Assembly (NCBI GenBank): GCA_022803075.1
Contig: JAFFTF010000001.1
Span: 551,573-615,572 of the forward strand
Direction of reading: 5' to 3'
Length of the DNA: 64,000 nt
Origin: Micrococcales bacterium 31B
GTDB taxonomy: Bacteria; Actinomycetota; Actinomycetes; Actinomycetales; Dermabacteraceae
A program made the position numbers and the translations under genes. The notes beneath the pieces were generated by a model that did not search any database, had not been told where the DNA came from, and worked only from the letters and a program-made list of their open reading frames with translations. Positions 28,201-36,596 of the stretch are shown in pieces. The stretch's first letter is position 1, and each line of letters starts with the position of its first letter.

Positions 28201-28889
28201 GAACCCCCGCGGGCGGAGCCTCGAGCATGGTGACGATTCCCGACGTGCCCGAGTGGGACAAGCGCGAGAAGTTGCAGTTCGAGCGAGAAATGCTGGGTTT
28301 GTACGTGTCAGACCACCCGCTGTCCGGCCTAGAGGCCGTGATCACGCAGCATTCAACGCACTCGATCTCCCAATTGGCCGACGCCGAGACGGTGCCGGAC
28401 GGCGCTATGGTGAAGATCGCGGGCATGATCTCTAACCTCCAGCGCAAGCTGTCCAAGAACGGCAACGCATGGGCCGCGACCACGATCGAGGACCTCGACG
28501 GCGGGGTAGAGGTGGCGTTCTTTAGCCAGACCTACCAACTGGTTTCCCCCCTCCTGGCCGAGGACCTCTTCGTCTCCGTGCGGGGGCGGCTGCGCCGCCG
28601 CGACGACGGTACGGCCTCGATTACGGCGCAAGAGATGTCGATCCCCGATGTCGTCTCGCGCGAGGACCGGCCGGTGACCATCACGATGCCTGCGCAGCGC
28701 TGCACGCCCGATCTGGTGGGGCAGTTGAGCGGCGTGCTCAAGTCGTATCCGGGCAACACCGAGGTTCGTTTGAAACTGCTGCAGCCGGGCAAGGCGACCA
28801 TCATGCGACTGCCGAGCCTGCGCGTCGAGGCCGATTCGGGGCTGTTTGGTGAGCTCAAGGGCCTGTTGGGCCAGAGATGTCTGGACTAG
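25236..28889 (+). CDS. dnaE: DNA polymerase III alpha subunit (DnaE1)
   Basis: 1217 aa replicative polymerase. The N-terminal PHP domain (about 1-280) starts FVHLHVHTEYSMLDG and keeps the His/Asp metal ligands (ITDHG) associated with proofreading in actinobacterial DnaE1. The polymerase core includes GPGRGSAAGS and the catalytic PDVDIDFDDRRR near residues 447-458. An OB fold (VKIAGMISNLQRKLSKNG) lies near residue 1060. The GTG at 25236 has GAGGGAG just upstream. Full length and intact. Confidence 0.96.
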   Translation: MGDNFVHLHVHTEYSMLDGAARIGELVDEVARLGQPAVAITDHGYVFGAHEFVKAAQAKGVKPIVGIEAYVTPGTHRTDRTRVFFGDQNSATWNRRDDVSAGGTYTHMTLWAENNEGMRNLFTMNSRASLDGVYAKYPRFDRELLGTYAKGLIATTGCPSGEIQTYLRLGMYEKARAAAGEFRDIFGRENYFLELMEHGLEIEQRVRGDLLRLAKDLSLPLVATNDLHYVKHEHARVQEALLCINSGSTLQDPDRFKFDSDDYYVMSAEQMRRTWKDLPEACDNTLFIAERCNVSFERDESLLPQFPIPEEFVTTDVFADKVRMGLEAKYGGTAPEDAVATLQRETAYFWHEVERGLRRRYPGGIPEKVQRQAEYEGAMIGQMGFPSYFLVVADFINWAREAGVRVGPGRGSAAGSMAAYAMGITDLDPLEHGLIFERFLNPERISMPDVDIDFDDRRRGEVIEYVRRKYGEDKVAQIVTYGNIKAKQALKDSARVQGFPFGLGEKLTKAMPPPVMGKDIPLQGIFNAEHPRYHEASEVRDAITADPDAKQVYDLAVGLENLKRQWGVHAAGVIMSSKPLIDHIPIMRRESDGAIITQFDYPTCEGLGLLKMDFLGLRNLTIMEDALTNIVANGKEPVHLEGLTLDDPKAYELLSRGDTNGVFQLDGGGMKELLRRLRPDNFEDISAVLALYRPGPMGVGSHTNFALRKNGLQNIDPIHPEVEKPLEEILKSTYGLIVYQEQVQFAAQILANYSLGEADILRRIMGKKKASELEKAFIRFEQGCKENGYSDAAIKAVWDVLVPFAGYAFNKAHTAAYGLVSYWTAYLKANYPVEYMAALLTSVKDDKSSTGKLPGYLAECRHMGIKVLPPDVNESGMNFSPVGDVQIRFGLSAIRNVGTAVVESIIATREEKGKYSSFLDYLDKVPLAACNKRTIESLIKGGAFDSLEVSRRALVLKHEEAVDAVVDIKRNEQNGQFDLFAAFGDMDSGTPAGGASSMVTIPDVPEWDKREKLQFEREMLGLYVSDHPLSGLEAVITQHSTHSISQLADAETVPDGAMVKIAGMISNLQRKLSKNGNAWAATTIEDLDGGVEVAFFSQTYQLVSPLLAEDLFVSVRGRLRRRDDGTASITAQEMSIPDVVSREDRPVTITMPAQRCTPDLVGQLSGVLKSYPGNTEVRLKLLQPGKATIMRLPSLRVEADSGLFGELKGLLGQRCLD

Positions 28890-29338
28890 CCGTGAGCGCT
28901 TCACCGGGGGAGTGGGGGGCGGGACGCCGACGGGTCCGGTTGAGCCCTGAGGCACGCGTTTTCGTGACGGAGCGGCACCTCGCGACCCTCACGACGCTGC
29001 GGCCGGACGGCACGCCCCACGTCGTGCCCGTGGCGTTCACGTGGGACGACGAGCGGGGCGTGGTGATCGTGACCACCAATCGCACGAGTTATAAGGCCCG
29101 CAATGTGGCTCGGCAGGAGCGCGCGGGCGCCCCGCGGGCCGCCCTGTGTCAGGTGGACGGCGGGCGCTGGCTGACCTTCGAGGGCACCGCCCATGTTGTC
29201 ACCGACCGCGAGCGGGTGGCCGAGGCCGAGGCACGCTATGCGCGACGGTATCGGACCCCCCGCGAGAACCCCGAACGGGTCGTGATCGAGGTGAGAGTCG
29301 ATCGCGTGCTGGGTTCGGGCTACATGGTCGATTCATGA
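28877..29338 (+). CDS. PPOX-class F420/FMN-dependent oxidoreductase family protein
   Basis: 153 aa. Split-barrel flavin fold: LATLTTLRPDGTPHVVPVAFTW is the standard first strand pair of the pyridoxamine-phosphate-oxidase-like family, and VTTNRTSYKARNVARQ lies where FMN or coenzyme F420 binds. The actinobacterial members are commonly F420-dependent; which cofactor is used here cannot be decided. The ATG at 28877 overlaps the dnaE end by 13 bases; a GTG at 28892 would remove the overlap. Specific substrate unknown. Confidence 0.85.
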   Translation: MSGLAVSASPGEWGAGRRRVRLSPEARVFVTERHLATLTTLRPDGTPHVVPVAFTWDDERGVVIVTTNRTSYKARNVARQERAGAPRAALCQVDGGRWLTFEGTAHVVTDRERVAEAEARYARRYRTPRENPERVVIEVRVDRVLGSGYMVDS

Positions 29339-29422
29339 GTGCGCGACCAGCCGCCCGCACCCACCCACGGGCCCAGCCACGACCCAGATCCGTCCCGCCA
29401 TTCCGTTAGCAGACACAGCACC

Positions 29423-30712
29423 ATGCTCAAAAAGTTTGCGCTCGACCTGAGCCCCCTTGCGAAGTACCGCAATTTTCGCCTGCGTACCTATTCGCAGTTC
29501 TTTGCCTCCATCGGTTTTTATTTCACGCTGGTCGCCGCGCCCCTGCAGGTGCAGCAGCTCACCAACGATCCGGCCGCCGCGGGCCTGATTGGCGTTGTCA
29601 CCATCGTGCCGCTCATTGTCTGCGGACTGCTGGGCGGCATCATGGCCGACCGGTTCGACCGGCGGCTCGTGGCTATTCTCAGCGAGGGCGGTGCGGCGCT
29701 GGCGGCATTGGGTCTGTGTCTCAATGCGCTGTTGCCGTCTCCCGAACTCTGGTTCATCTACCTTATTGCGGCGGTGAACGCGGGCGTCGGTTCGATACAG
29801 GGGCCGAGCCTCACGGCCATGACCCCGCGCTACGTGGCGTACGAGGATCTCGGCCCCGCGGCGTCCATCGCGTCGGCCGTGCGGGTGTTTGCGGGACTGC
29901 TCGGGCCCGCGGTGGGAGGCATCATCGCGGCGCACAACATGCCGGTGGCGTATGCGGTGACGACCGTGTGCCTGTTTGCCTCGCTGCTGTTCATGCTGCC
30001 GCTGAAGCCGTTGCCCCCGCTCGCCCTCGAGGCCGGGCTGACGTTGCGTCGCTCGCTCATCGACATGCGCGACGGCATTGTCTACGCGTGTCGCCGCCGC
30101 GACCTGCTCGGTTCGTACCTGGTTGACACGGTGGCCATGCTGCTCGCAATGCCGATCGTGCTTTTCCCGTTTTTCGCGGAGTTGCTCGGCGAGCCCGAGA
30201 AGGTTGGCTATTTCTACACGGCCGAGGCAGTGGGCGCGCTCGTGGGCACGGCGCTGTCGGGAATCATCAATCACGCCCGGCGCTACGGTGTCTGGATCTG
30301 CCTCTCGGCTGCGGCGTGGGGCGCGTTCATGGGCCTCGCGGGGCTGATGCCGACGCTCGGGTGGGCCCTCGTGATGATCGCGGCCGCGGGCTGCGCCGAC
30401 ACGTTCTCGATGCTGTTTCGCGGTTTGCTGTGGAACCGCTCTATTCCCGATGAACTGCGGGGTCGCCTCGCGGGCATTGAATTGCTGTCGTATTCGGTGG
30501 GTCCGAACCTCGGCAACGCGCGGGCGGGTTTTATGGCGGACGCCTGGGGGGTGCGTCGGTCGATCGCGCTCGGTGGCGGCCTGTGCGTGTTGGGTGTGGC
30601 GGCGGTCGCGGCCGCCCTGCCGTCTTTCCGGCGCTATGACGTCGAAACCGACGAGCACGCGCTCGCCCAGAAGGACCGCTCGGACGAAGCGGAGGCGCGC
30701 GGCGAGCACTAA
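29423..30712 (+). CDS. MFS transporter, EntS-like exporter
   Basis: 429 aa, about twelve membrane segments. The MFS loop signature GGIMADRFDRRLVA follows the second segment, and the overall pattern resembles the enterobactin exporter EntS / TIGR00900-type transporters (MFS_3). No siderophore genes are nearby, so the cargo is unknown. The start is the ATG at 29423 (MLKKFALDLSPLAKYRNFRL); the frame is open from 29339 but that stretch lacks transporter features. A large inverted repeat downstream separates it from the convergent Gfo/Idh gene. Confidence 0.87.
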   Translation: MLKKFALDLSPLAKYRNFRLRTYSQFFASIGFYFTLVAAPLQVQQLTNDPAAAGLIGVVTIVPLIVCGLLGGIMADRFDRRLVAILSEGGAALAALGLCLNALLPSPELWFIYLIAAVNAGVGSIQGPSLTAMTPRYVAYEDLGPAASIASAVRVFAGLLGPAVGGIIAAHNMPVAYAVTTVCLFASLLFMLPLKPLPPLALEAGLTLRRSLIDMRDGIVYACRRRDLLGSYLVDTVAMLLAMPIVLFPFFAELLGEPEKVGYFYTAEAVGALVGTALSGIINHARRYGVWICLSAAAWGAFMGLAGLMPTLGWALVMIAAAGCADTFSMLFRGLLWNRSIPDELRGRLAGIELLSYSVGPNLGNARAGFMADAWGVRRSIALGGGLCVLGVAAVAAALPSFRRYDVETDEHALAQKDRSDEAEARGEH

Positions 30713-30748
30713 CTGCGTCGGCTTCCCACGCGCGCGAGGCAAGGGGGA

Positions 30749-30788
30749 GGGCCCGGGCGTCCGGCCATATGGCGGATCACCCGGGCCC
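30749..30788. terminator. Bidirectional terminator between convergent genes
   Basis: GGGCCCGGG (30749-30757) pairs perfectly with CCCGGGCCC (30780-30788); the loop itself holds a nested repeat around GCCATATGGC. It lies between the MFS stop (30712) and the stop of the minus-strand oxidoreductase (30802). No T tract on either side. Confidence 0.7.
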
Positions 30789-30801
30789 AGGGGCACCGCG
30801 A

Positions 30802-32073
30802 TTAACGATGCACGCGGGTGACCTGCGGGCCATCGCCGAAGTCGCGGATCGGCAGGCGCGCGCCGCCCTGCTTGGCGGACTCCATGGCCACGATGCCGGG
30901 CAGGTTGAATCGAGCCCCGACCCAGGCGTTGACGGGGGGCTGTTGCCCGGTCTTGATGGCGCGCACGAAGTCATCCGCCAGGAAGTGGTGAGCGCCCTCG
31001 TGACCGTTGGGGGCGCCCTCGTAGGAGGCGGGCAGCTGCGAGCGGTCGTGAGCGGGCGCGCAACCGGATTCGAACGAGTGCAACAGCGCGGGGTCGATGC
31101 CCTGGTTAACCGCGTCGGCCTTGCGCTGTTCGGCCTCTCGCGTTTCGGCCGCCTTCTCTTCGCCTTCGAGCAGCCAGTTGGTGCGCATGAGTGAGGTCTC
31201 GATCTGGTCGCCGACCTCTTCAATAGTGTCGCGAGAGGCGAGGGTCGCGCCGGTGTTGCCCTGTTCGAAGACCTTCTCAGTACCGTAAATGCGCACGCGC
31301 GATTCGGGTACGAAGGCGGGGTGGCCCACGCGGCGGAACTCGTTGGTGCGCATGACGCCGCCGTCGGCCATCTCGAAGTGGGCGCTCATGTTGGACCACT
31401 CGTTGCCGAACATCGAGACGTTCTTGTCGAACACGCCGTCGCCGCGATCGTCGGCGATGCCGATGCAGGAGACCGAGACGGCGTGGGTGTTCCACGCGCC
31501 GAGCACGCCACCGACGGCGTGCGTGGGGTAGAGCATGGGCGGGTAGGAGGCGGTTTTCTTCCAGTCGTCGCCACCGCTGTACCGGTAGGCGGCGTAGAAG
31601 CCGTTGTCCATGTCGTGCACGTAATCGCATTCGCCGTAGAACACGCGACCCAGGTCGCCCGCTTCGATGAGGCGGCGCACGTACACGACGGCCGCGTTGT
31701 AGAAGCTGGTTTCGCCCAGCATGTAGGTCTTGCCGCTTGCTTCGACGGCCGCGATGATCGCCTCGATTTCGGCTTCGCTGATCGCCATCGGCACCGCGGA
31801 GTAGACGTGCTTGCCCGCCTCGAGGGCCTGGACGGCAAGGGGACCGTGGGTCCACCGCTGGGTAAACAGGGCAACCGCGTCGATGTCGCTCGCCAGGAGT
31901 TCATCGAAGGTGGCGAAGGAGCGGGTGGCGAAGCCGTCGGTGACGGCTCGCTCCGCGCGTTCGGGTAGGGCGTCGCTGCAGTAGATCTCAGCAACGTCGG
32001 GGTGCAGGTTCCAGAGCTTCATGAAGCTGGGGGCGAATTGCCCCACGCCGAGAACGCCGATCTTAATGGTCAT
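30802..32073 (-). CDS. Gfo/Idh/MocA family oxidoreductase
   Basis: 423 aa. N-terminal Rossmann fold begins IKIGVLGVGQFAPSFMKLW, followed by the family's AGKHVYSAVPMA segment with H instead of the usual EKP lysine region, and a C-terminal alpha/beta domain. Such enzymes oxidise or reduce sugars, inositols or their derivatives with NAD(P). The absence of the common EKP motif makes the substrate and even catalytic competence uncertain. The ATG at 32073 has a clear GGAGGA site. A possible operator at 32137-32157 lies in its promoter region. Confidence 0.85.
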   Translation of the reverse strand: MTIKIGVLGVGQFAPSFMKLWNLHPDVAEIYCSDALPERAERAVTDGFATRSFATFDELLASDIDAVALFTQRWTHGPLAVQALEAGKHVYSAVPMAISEAEIEAIIAAVEASGKTYMLGETSFYNAAVVYVRRLIEAGDLGRVFYGECDYVHDMDNGFYAAYRYSGGDDWKKTASYPPMLYPTHAVGGVLGAWNTHAVSVSCIGIADDRGDGVFDKNVSMFGNEWSNMSAHFEMADGGVMRTNEFRRVGHPAFVPESRVRIYGTEKVFEQGNTGATLASRDTIEEVGDQIETSLMRTNWLLEGEEKAAETREAEQRKADAVNQGIDPALLHSFESGCAPAHDRSQLPASYEGAPNGHEGAHHFLADDFVRAIKTGQQPPVNAWVGARFNLPGIVAMESAKQGGARLPIRDFGDGPQVTRVHR

Positions 32074-32136
32074 GGGTTCCTCCGTGAATGTCAGGTGGTC
32101 TCATTAAACCTACCGGCTGGAGGTAATCCCAGCGAC

Positions 32137-32157
32137 TTAATTTCGAATTGAAAGTAA
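32137..32157 (-). promoter_or_regulatory. Dyad operator candidate upstream of Gfo/Idh gene
   Basis: TTAATTTC (32137-32144), GAATT spacer, GAAAGTAA (32150-32157); arms match as inverted repeats at 7 of 8 positions. The AT-rich sequence stands out in a GC-rich genome and lies about 64 bases before the start codon of the oxidoreductase gene. It resembles operators of sugar-responsive regulators such as ROK proteins, but no regulator gene is adjacent. Confidence 0.4.
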
Positions 32158-32163
32158 CTTTTT

Positions 32164-32484
32164 TTAGGCGCCGACGAGTCGTACCGATTCGCCATGCGCG
32201 CTCACCACGTCGCCCGCATGCAACTGCCGGCCCCGCTGCAGCACCACTTCGCCGTTGACCTGCACGAGCCCCTGCTCGATCAGCTCGCGCGCCTCGGCGC
32301 CGTTCTCGGCCAGATCGGCGAGCTTCACGAACTGACCCAACCGGATCATCTCGTCGCGAATCCCCACCTCACGATCCACGCGGCCCTTTTTCTCGGACGC
32401 CGCGTCCCTCCCTGGCCCCCTGGCCTCCTTGGCAGCCAACTTCTGTTCGCGCAGTTGCGCGTAGCGCGACACCTTCTTGGCCAT
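32164..32484 (-). CDS. S4-domain RNA-binding protein
   Basis: 106 aa. A basic, charged N-terminal half (about 1-45) is followed by an S4 domain of about 60 residues: MIRLGQFVKLADLAENGAEA, VNGEVVLQRGRQL. It resembles small YbcJ/RlbA-type S4 proteins, which bind structured RNA, possibly rRNA. I chose the ATG at 32484 over the ATG at 32490 because AAGGGA is spaced 5 bases before it. Confidence 0.82.
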   Translation of the reverse strand: MAKKVSRYAQLREQKLAAKEARGPGRDAASEKKGRVDREVGIRDEMIRLGQFVKLADLAENGAEARELIEQGLVQVNGEVVLQRGRQLHAGDVVSAHGESVRLVGA

Positions 32485-32553
32485 CGCCATCCCTTCGCGG
32501 CGAGAGACTCGCCTGTATCTACTGTGTGTGAGCCCTGCTTGACGTGGGTGGCC

Positions 32554-33054
32554 CTACGTGGACTTGCGAATCGGCGCGAACCGGCCCCGAGTGAGCGCCA
32601 CCAGATCGGAGGCCGACAGCTCAACGTCGAGACCGCGGCGTCCGGCCGACACCACGATCGTGTCAAATTGCTGAGCCGAATCGTCGACCACCGTGGGGAG
32701 CGGCGTGCGGCCCCCCGCCGGAGATATGCCGCCGGCCACCGAACCCGAAATGCGCTCGGCATCCGCGACCGGCACCAGGGCAGCCTTCTTGCCGCCGCGC
32801 GCGCTCGCGAGTGCCTTCACATCGAGCAGGCTGTCCACGGGTACGACGGCGAGCACCTTGGCACCGTCGCAGTCGACCATGAGGGTCTTAAAGACTCGCG
32901 CCGGGTCGACCCCGAGGGCGTGGGCCGCCTCGAGTCCGTAGCCCTCGGCGGCGGCACCTGCGGCGGTGTGTTCGTAGGTGCGCACGGTGTGCTCGATGCC
33001 GGCCCGTGTGAGGTTTGCCAGGGCCGGCGTGGCGGCCGATATTTTCTTGCCCAC
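32554..33054 (-). CDS. ybaK: YbaK/EbsC family Cys-tRNA(Pro) deacylase
   Basis: 166 aa. Trans-editing enzyme that hydrolyses Cys mischarged on tRNA(Pro). The family pattern is complete: VFKTLMVDCDG, VVPVDSLLDVKALA and the late ISGSVAGGISPAGGRTPLPTVVD. It starts 28 bases from hisD on the opposite strand, so the two promoters must overlap; the hisD -35 element would lie inside the first codons of this gene. AGGGAGG stands about 11 bases before the ATG. Confidence 0.92.
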   Translation of the reverse strand: MGKKISAATPALANLTRAGIEHTVRTYEHTAAGAAAEGYGLEAAHALGVDPARVFKTLMVDCDGAKVLAVVPVDSLLDVKALASARGGKKAALVPVADAERISGSVAGGISPAGGRTPLPTVVDDSAQQFDTIVVSAGRRGLDVELSASDLVALTRGRFAPIRKST

Positions 33055-33076
33055 GCTCGGCGGACCTCCCTAGAGT
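33047..33076 (+). promoter_or_regulatory. Leaderless promoter of hisD
   Basis: TTGCCC (33047-33052), 18-base spacer, TAGAGT (33071-33076), then exactly 6 bases to the ATG at 33083. A -10 element this close to the start codon implies that transcription begins at or next to the ATG. No Shine-Dalgarno is present. Confidence 0.6.
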
Positions 33077-33082
33077 TGAATC

Positions 33083-34414
33083 ATGCTCAATCAGATCGAC
33101 CTTCGCGGCCGCACCCCCAGTCTCGCAGAATTGCGCCGCATCGTGCCGCGCGCCGAGCTCAGCGTGGACGTCGCCACCGACACCGTGCGCCCCCTGCTGG
33201 CCGATCTGCAGCAGCGCGGCGGCGAGGCCCTGCGCGAACTGGGGGAGCGCTTCGACGGGGTGCGACCTCCCCACCTGCGCGTACCCGCAACCGCCCTGCG
33301 GGAGGCGCTCGAAAGCCTCGACCCGCAGATTCGGGCGGCCCTGGACGAGGCGATTCGTCGCGTGCGAGACGTGGACGCCGATCAGGTGCGGGCAGACGAC
33401 GTGACAGAGGTGGCGCCGGGGGCCCTCGTGACGCAGCGCTGGGTGCCCGTGCGCCGCGTGGGCATGTACGTGCCCGGCGGCCGGGCGGTGCTTCCCTCCA
33501 GCGTCGTCATGAACGTGGTGCCCGCGCAAACCGCGGGAGTGCCCGAGCTTGCCGTCGCCTCGCCCCCGCAGAAGGAGTTCGGCGGCCTGCCGCACCCCAC
33601 CATCCTCGCGGCCTGCGAATTGCTTGGGGTCACCGAGGTGTACGCCGTGGGCGGCGCCCAGGCCATTGGCATGTTCGCCTACGGGGCCGAGGGCATCGAG
33701 AATCCGGGGGAGCAGCCGCTCGCGTGCGACCCGGTCGACCTCATCACCGGCCCGGGCAACGTGTATGTCGCCGCCGCGAAGCGCCTCGTGCAGGGCATGG
33801 TGGGTATCGACTCCGAGGCTGGTCCGACCGAGATCGCGATTCTCGCCGACGACACGGCAGACGCGGACCACGTCGCGTCCGACCTCATCTCTCAGGCCGA
33901 GCACGATCCGCTCGCGGGGGCCGTGCTGGTCACCGACTCTCCAGACCTTGCTGCGGCCACGCTCAAGCGAGTCGCCGCACGCACGGAGGCGACAGCCCAC
34001 AGCGCGCGCGTCACGGAGGCCCTCACGGGAACCCAGTCGGCCGTGATTCTCGTGGACGACATCGAACAGGGACTGCGCGTGGTTGACGCCTACGCGGCCG
34101 AGCACCTCGAAATACACACCGCCAACGCCCGCGAACTGGCGTTTCGGGTCAATAATGCTGGGGCGATCTTTGTCGGACCGTACGCGCCCGTCTCGCTCGG
34201 CGATTACTGCGCGGGCTCAAATCACGTGCTGCCCACGGGCGGTTGTGCCGCATACTCGAGTGGGCTCGGCGTGCAGACGTTCTTGAAGGGCGTGCATGTG
34301 GTCGAGTATGACGAGGCCGCCCTGAAAGAGGTAGCGGACCACGTCGTGACCCTAGCCAACAGCGAGAACCTGCCCGCCCACGGGGAGGCCGTGCGGGCGC
34401 GCTTTGAAGGCTAG
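33083..34414 (+). CDS. hisD: Histidinol dehydrogenase (HisD)
   Basis: 443 aa. Zinc enzyme that oxidises L-histidinol to L-histidine in two NAD-dependent steps. Motifs: [49 protein letters not shown] and the C-terminal [20 protein letters not shown], which contributes the zinc ligands. Complete. It appears to be transcribed from a leaderless promoter rather than from dnaE. It stands apart from hisC by two minus-strand genes, so the his cluster is split here. Confidence 0.97.
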   Translation: MLNQIDLRGRTPSLAELRRIVPRAELSVDVATDTVRPLLADLQQRGGEALRELGERFDGVRPPHLRVPATALREALESLDPQIRAALDEAIRRVRDVDADQVRADDVTEVAPGALVTQRWVPVRRVGMYVPGGRAVLPSSVVMNVVPAQTAGVPELAVASPPQKEFGGLPHPTILAACELLGVTEVYAVGGAQAIGMFAYGAEGIENPGEQPLACDPVDLITGPGNVYVAAAKRLVQGMVGIDSEAGPTEIAILADDTADADHVASDLISQAEHDPLAGAVLVTDSPDLAAATLKRVAARTEATAHSARVTEALTGTQSAVILVDDIEQGLRVVDAYAAEHLEIHTANARELAFRVNNAGAIFVGPYAPVSLGDYCAGSNHVLPTGGCAAYSSGLGVQTFLKGVHVVEYDEAALKEVADHVVTLANSENLPAHGEAVRARFEG

Positions 34415-34441
34415 CGCGGCTGACCCCTACGCGACCGACTC

Positions 34442-34837
34442 CTACTTGGAGGGCGCCTTGACGGCCTTGACTACGGTCACGGGCACATCTGCGTCGAGCA
34501 AAATGCGCTGGGCATTCGACCCCAGGAACAACTTGCCGACCGGCGAACGTCGGCGCATGCCGATCACGATCGAGCGCGCTCCGGTCTCTTGTGCCGCGTC
34601 GAGCACGGCAGACGCGACGTCCTGGCTATCACTGCGGCGCACCACGGTGTAATCGTCCGACGGGTTAGTCACCGACTCGATGGCCTGGGTGAGCAGCGAG
34701 TCGGCCGCAGGGTGCGCAGGGGAGTCCGTGAGGTCGAGCACGATCATGGATTCGCCGGTGCGATCGATCTTGGCGAAGCCGTAGGCCAGGGCCGAGCGGG
34801 CCTCTGCTGAATCGGCAAAGGCGACGAGAAAAGCCAT
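34442..34837 (-). CDS. Universal stress protein (UspA family)
   Basis: 131 aa, one Usp domain. The ATP-binding signature of UspFG-type proteins is present: GMRRRSPVGKLFLGSNAQR, that is G-2x-G-9x-G(S/N). The nucleotide-binding first strand reads FLVAFADSAEA. Cytoplasmic; likely ATP-binding stress or dormancy protein. Converges with hisD, 27 bases apart. GGAG precedes the start. Its insertion between hisD and hisC is unusual. Confidence 0.9.
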   Translation of the reverse strand: MAFLVAFADSAEARSALAYGFAKIDRTGESMIVLDLTDSPAHPAADSLLTQAIESVTNPSDDYTVVRRSDSQDVASAVLDAAQETGARSIVIGMRRRSPVGKLFLGSNAQRILLDADVPVTVVKAVKAPSK

Positions 34838-34871
34838 GAGTGTGTCTCCAGGTCAGACAGCGGAAGAGTTT

Positions 34872-34897
34872 GAGGACGCGAGGAACAATCAGTCCTC
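34872..34897. repeat. Inverted repeat between DUF3054 and usp genes
   Basis: GAGGAC (34872-34877) and GTCCTC (34892-34897) form a perfect 6-bp inverted repeat with a 14-base spacer, upstream of the stress protein gene and downstream of the DUF3054 gene. It may be an operator or a weak terminator. Confidence 0.3.
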
Positions 34898-34931
34898 TCG
34901 CTGACCATCGTAGCGACAAACGCCGGGTCGA

Positions 34932-35381
34932 TCAGCGTGAATTGCCCGACGGTCCCGTGGTGGGATCCACGTGCGCGCCCGCCTCGCGGGCGGCGTCGAT
35001 GATCGCCTGGTCTGCGGCGCTCATTCTCCGTCGGGCCTCCTGGGCGCTCGCGATCCACCGCCAGCCCAGCAGGCACAGGCTGAGGAACGCGGTCGTGACG
35101 AGCACGAAACTGAGCTCGACCCCGGCCCGGGTGAGCAGCCGCAGGGTCATGGCCGCCACAATGGTGATGGCCACCACAAACACGCCGGTGGGCCACACGT
35201 GTGCGGGTCGCCGCCAGGCCTGCACGGCGAGCCAGGCCAGCCCGAGGCCCGCGTAAAAGGGCCATGCGACCTGCAGTAAGGCGGCGCCGTCAGCGGCCTT
35301 ATCGTGGCTCAGCGTGCCGATCACGACGAACGCGGCGACAAACAGGAGGTCCAGCCCGAGGGCTGCCAGGATTTTCTTCAC
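34932..35381 (-). CDS. DUF3054 family membrane protein
   Basis: 149 aa. Four membrane segments in the first 110 residues with the DUF3054 pattern AWPFYAGLGLAWLAVQAWRRP and WPTGVFVVAITIVAAMTLR. The C-terminal 40 residues are soluble and charged. The family is widespread in Actinobacteria and has no known function. It is divergent from hisC with a 66-base gap. Confidence 0.83.
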   Translation of the reverse strand: MKKILAALGLDLLFVAAFVVIGTLSHDKAADGAALLQVAWPFYAGLGLAWLAVQAWRRPAHVWPTGVFVVAITIVAAMTLRLLTRAGVELSFVLVTTAFLSLCLLGWRWIASAQEARRRMSAADQAIIDAAREAGAHVDPTTGPSGNSR

Positions 35382-35435
35382 TCGTCTACCGTAACGAGGC
35401 GGTGAGACCCCGCAAAATCGCTGGACCCCGTTTTC

Positions 35436-35441
35436 TAAGAT
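35436..35441 (+). promoter_or_regulatory. -10 element of leaderless hisC promoter
   Basis: TAAGAT at 35436-35441, exactly 6 bases before the GTG at 35448. Same geometry as hisD and priA. No clear -35 hexamer is visible. Confidence 0.55.
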
Positions 35442-35447
35442 TGCACT

Positions 35448-36596
35448 GTGACCTTAGAGACGAACCCCGCCGCAGGGGGACCACCGGCCGGTGCCGCCGG
35501 GGCGCTTCCCTTGCGCGCCGACCTCGTGGGCTGTGAACCCTACGGGGCTCCCCAGCTCGACGTGCCGCACCTGCTGAACGTGAACGAGAATCCCTACGCG
35601 CCGCCCGCCGTCGTGGTGGCCGAGGCTGCGGCTGGAGTGGCCGAGGCCGTCGCGCATGCCAATCGCTACCCGGACCGAGAGTTTCTCGACCTGCGCGCCG
35701 ACCTCGCGGCGTATCTCGTGCGCGAGTCGGGCGGCCAGGGTCTCACCGCGCGCAACATCTGGGCCGCCAACGGCTCGAATGAGGTCATGCATCACGTGTT
35801 TCAGGCGTTTGGCGGGCCGGGTCGCACGGCCCTCTCGTTTGCGCCGACGTACTCGATGTACCCCGATTATGCGCGAGACACCTTCACGGCGATCGAGTTC
35901 GTCGAGCGCACCCCTGCCCCCGCGTTTGCGATCGATCTTGCGGCCGCATTGCCCGTGATCGAGAGTCAACGACCCACGATTGTGATCGTCACGTCGCCAA
36001 ACAACCCCACCGGTACGAGTGTTGACCTCGAGACGATTCGCGAGTTGGCCCGCGCCCAGCAGGTTCACGGCGGCGTGATCGTGGTCGACGAGGCCTACGG
36101 CGAGTTCCGCCGCGAGGGCACGGCGAGCGCCGTCACGTTGCTGCCCGAGTTTGGCCATATGGCTGTGCTGCGCACGATGTCGAAGGCCTTCGCGTACGCG
36201 GGCAGCCGACTGGGGTACCTGGCGTCCGCCCCCGAATTGGTGGACGCACTGCGTATCGTGCGCCTGCCGTACCACCTTTCCAGTTCGACGCAGGCCATCG
36301 CGCGAGCCGCGCTGCGCCACAGCGACGTGCTGCTGGCCCAGGTCAATTCGTTGCGGGCGGAGCGCGACGTGCTCGAGGAGTGGCTGCGGCAGCGCGGTTA
36401 TGCGGTCGCGGCGTCGGACGCCAATTTTGTCTACTTTGGCACCTTCGAGGACCGTCAGGCAGTGTGGCAGGGACTCCTGGATCGCGGCGTGCTGATTCGC
36501 GCGACGGGCCCGGCTGGCTGGCTGCGCGTGAGCGTGGGCACCCCTGACGATATGACCGCATTCAAGAACGCACTCACGGAGGTTGACCCCCGATGA
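35448..36596 (+). CDS. hisC: Histidinol-phosphate aminotransferase (HisC)
   Basis: 382 aa. PLP enzyme converting imidazole-acetol phosphate to histidinol phosphate. Opens with the family's [11 protein letters not shown] segment (about residues 45-55); [27 protein letters not shown] and the PLP lysine region [16 protein letters not shown] are intact. First gene of a tight plus-strand operon hisC-hisB-unknown-hisH. No Shine-Dalgarno before the GTG; a TAAGAT -10 box 6 bases upstream suggests a leaderless message. Overlaps hisB by 4 bases. Confidence 0.96.
   Translation: MTLETNPAAGGPPAGAAGALPLRADLVGCEPYGAPQLDVPHLLNVNENPYAPPAVVVAEAAAGVAEAVAHANRYPDREFLDLRADLAAYLVRESGGQGLTARNIWAANGSNEVMHHVFQAFGGPGRTALSFAPTYSMYPDYARDTFTAIEFVERTPAPAFAIDLAAALPVIESQRPTIVIVTSPNNPTGTSVDLETIRELARAQQVHGGVIVVDEAYGEFRREGTASAVTLLPEFGHMAVLRTMSKAFAYAGSRLGYLASAPELVDALRIVRLPYHLSSSTQAIARAALRHSDVLLAQVNSLRAERDVLEEWLRQRGYAVAASDANFVYFGTFEDRQAVWQGLLDRGVLIRATGPAGWLRVSVGTPDDMTAFKNALTEVDPR

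Noticed and set aside
28877-33060. Genes between dnaE and hisD considered as a transferred island
   Set aside because: Composition and codon use match the neighbours, there are no integrase or transposase genes, and no flanking repeats were seen; they are simply accessory genes.
32194-34086. 630-codon plus-strand frame across the S4, ybaK and hisD genes
   Set aside because: It runs through three well-supported genes in other frames, and its translation is Arg/Gly/Ala repeats typical of a shadow frame.
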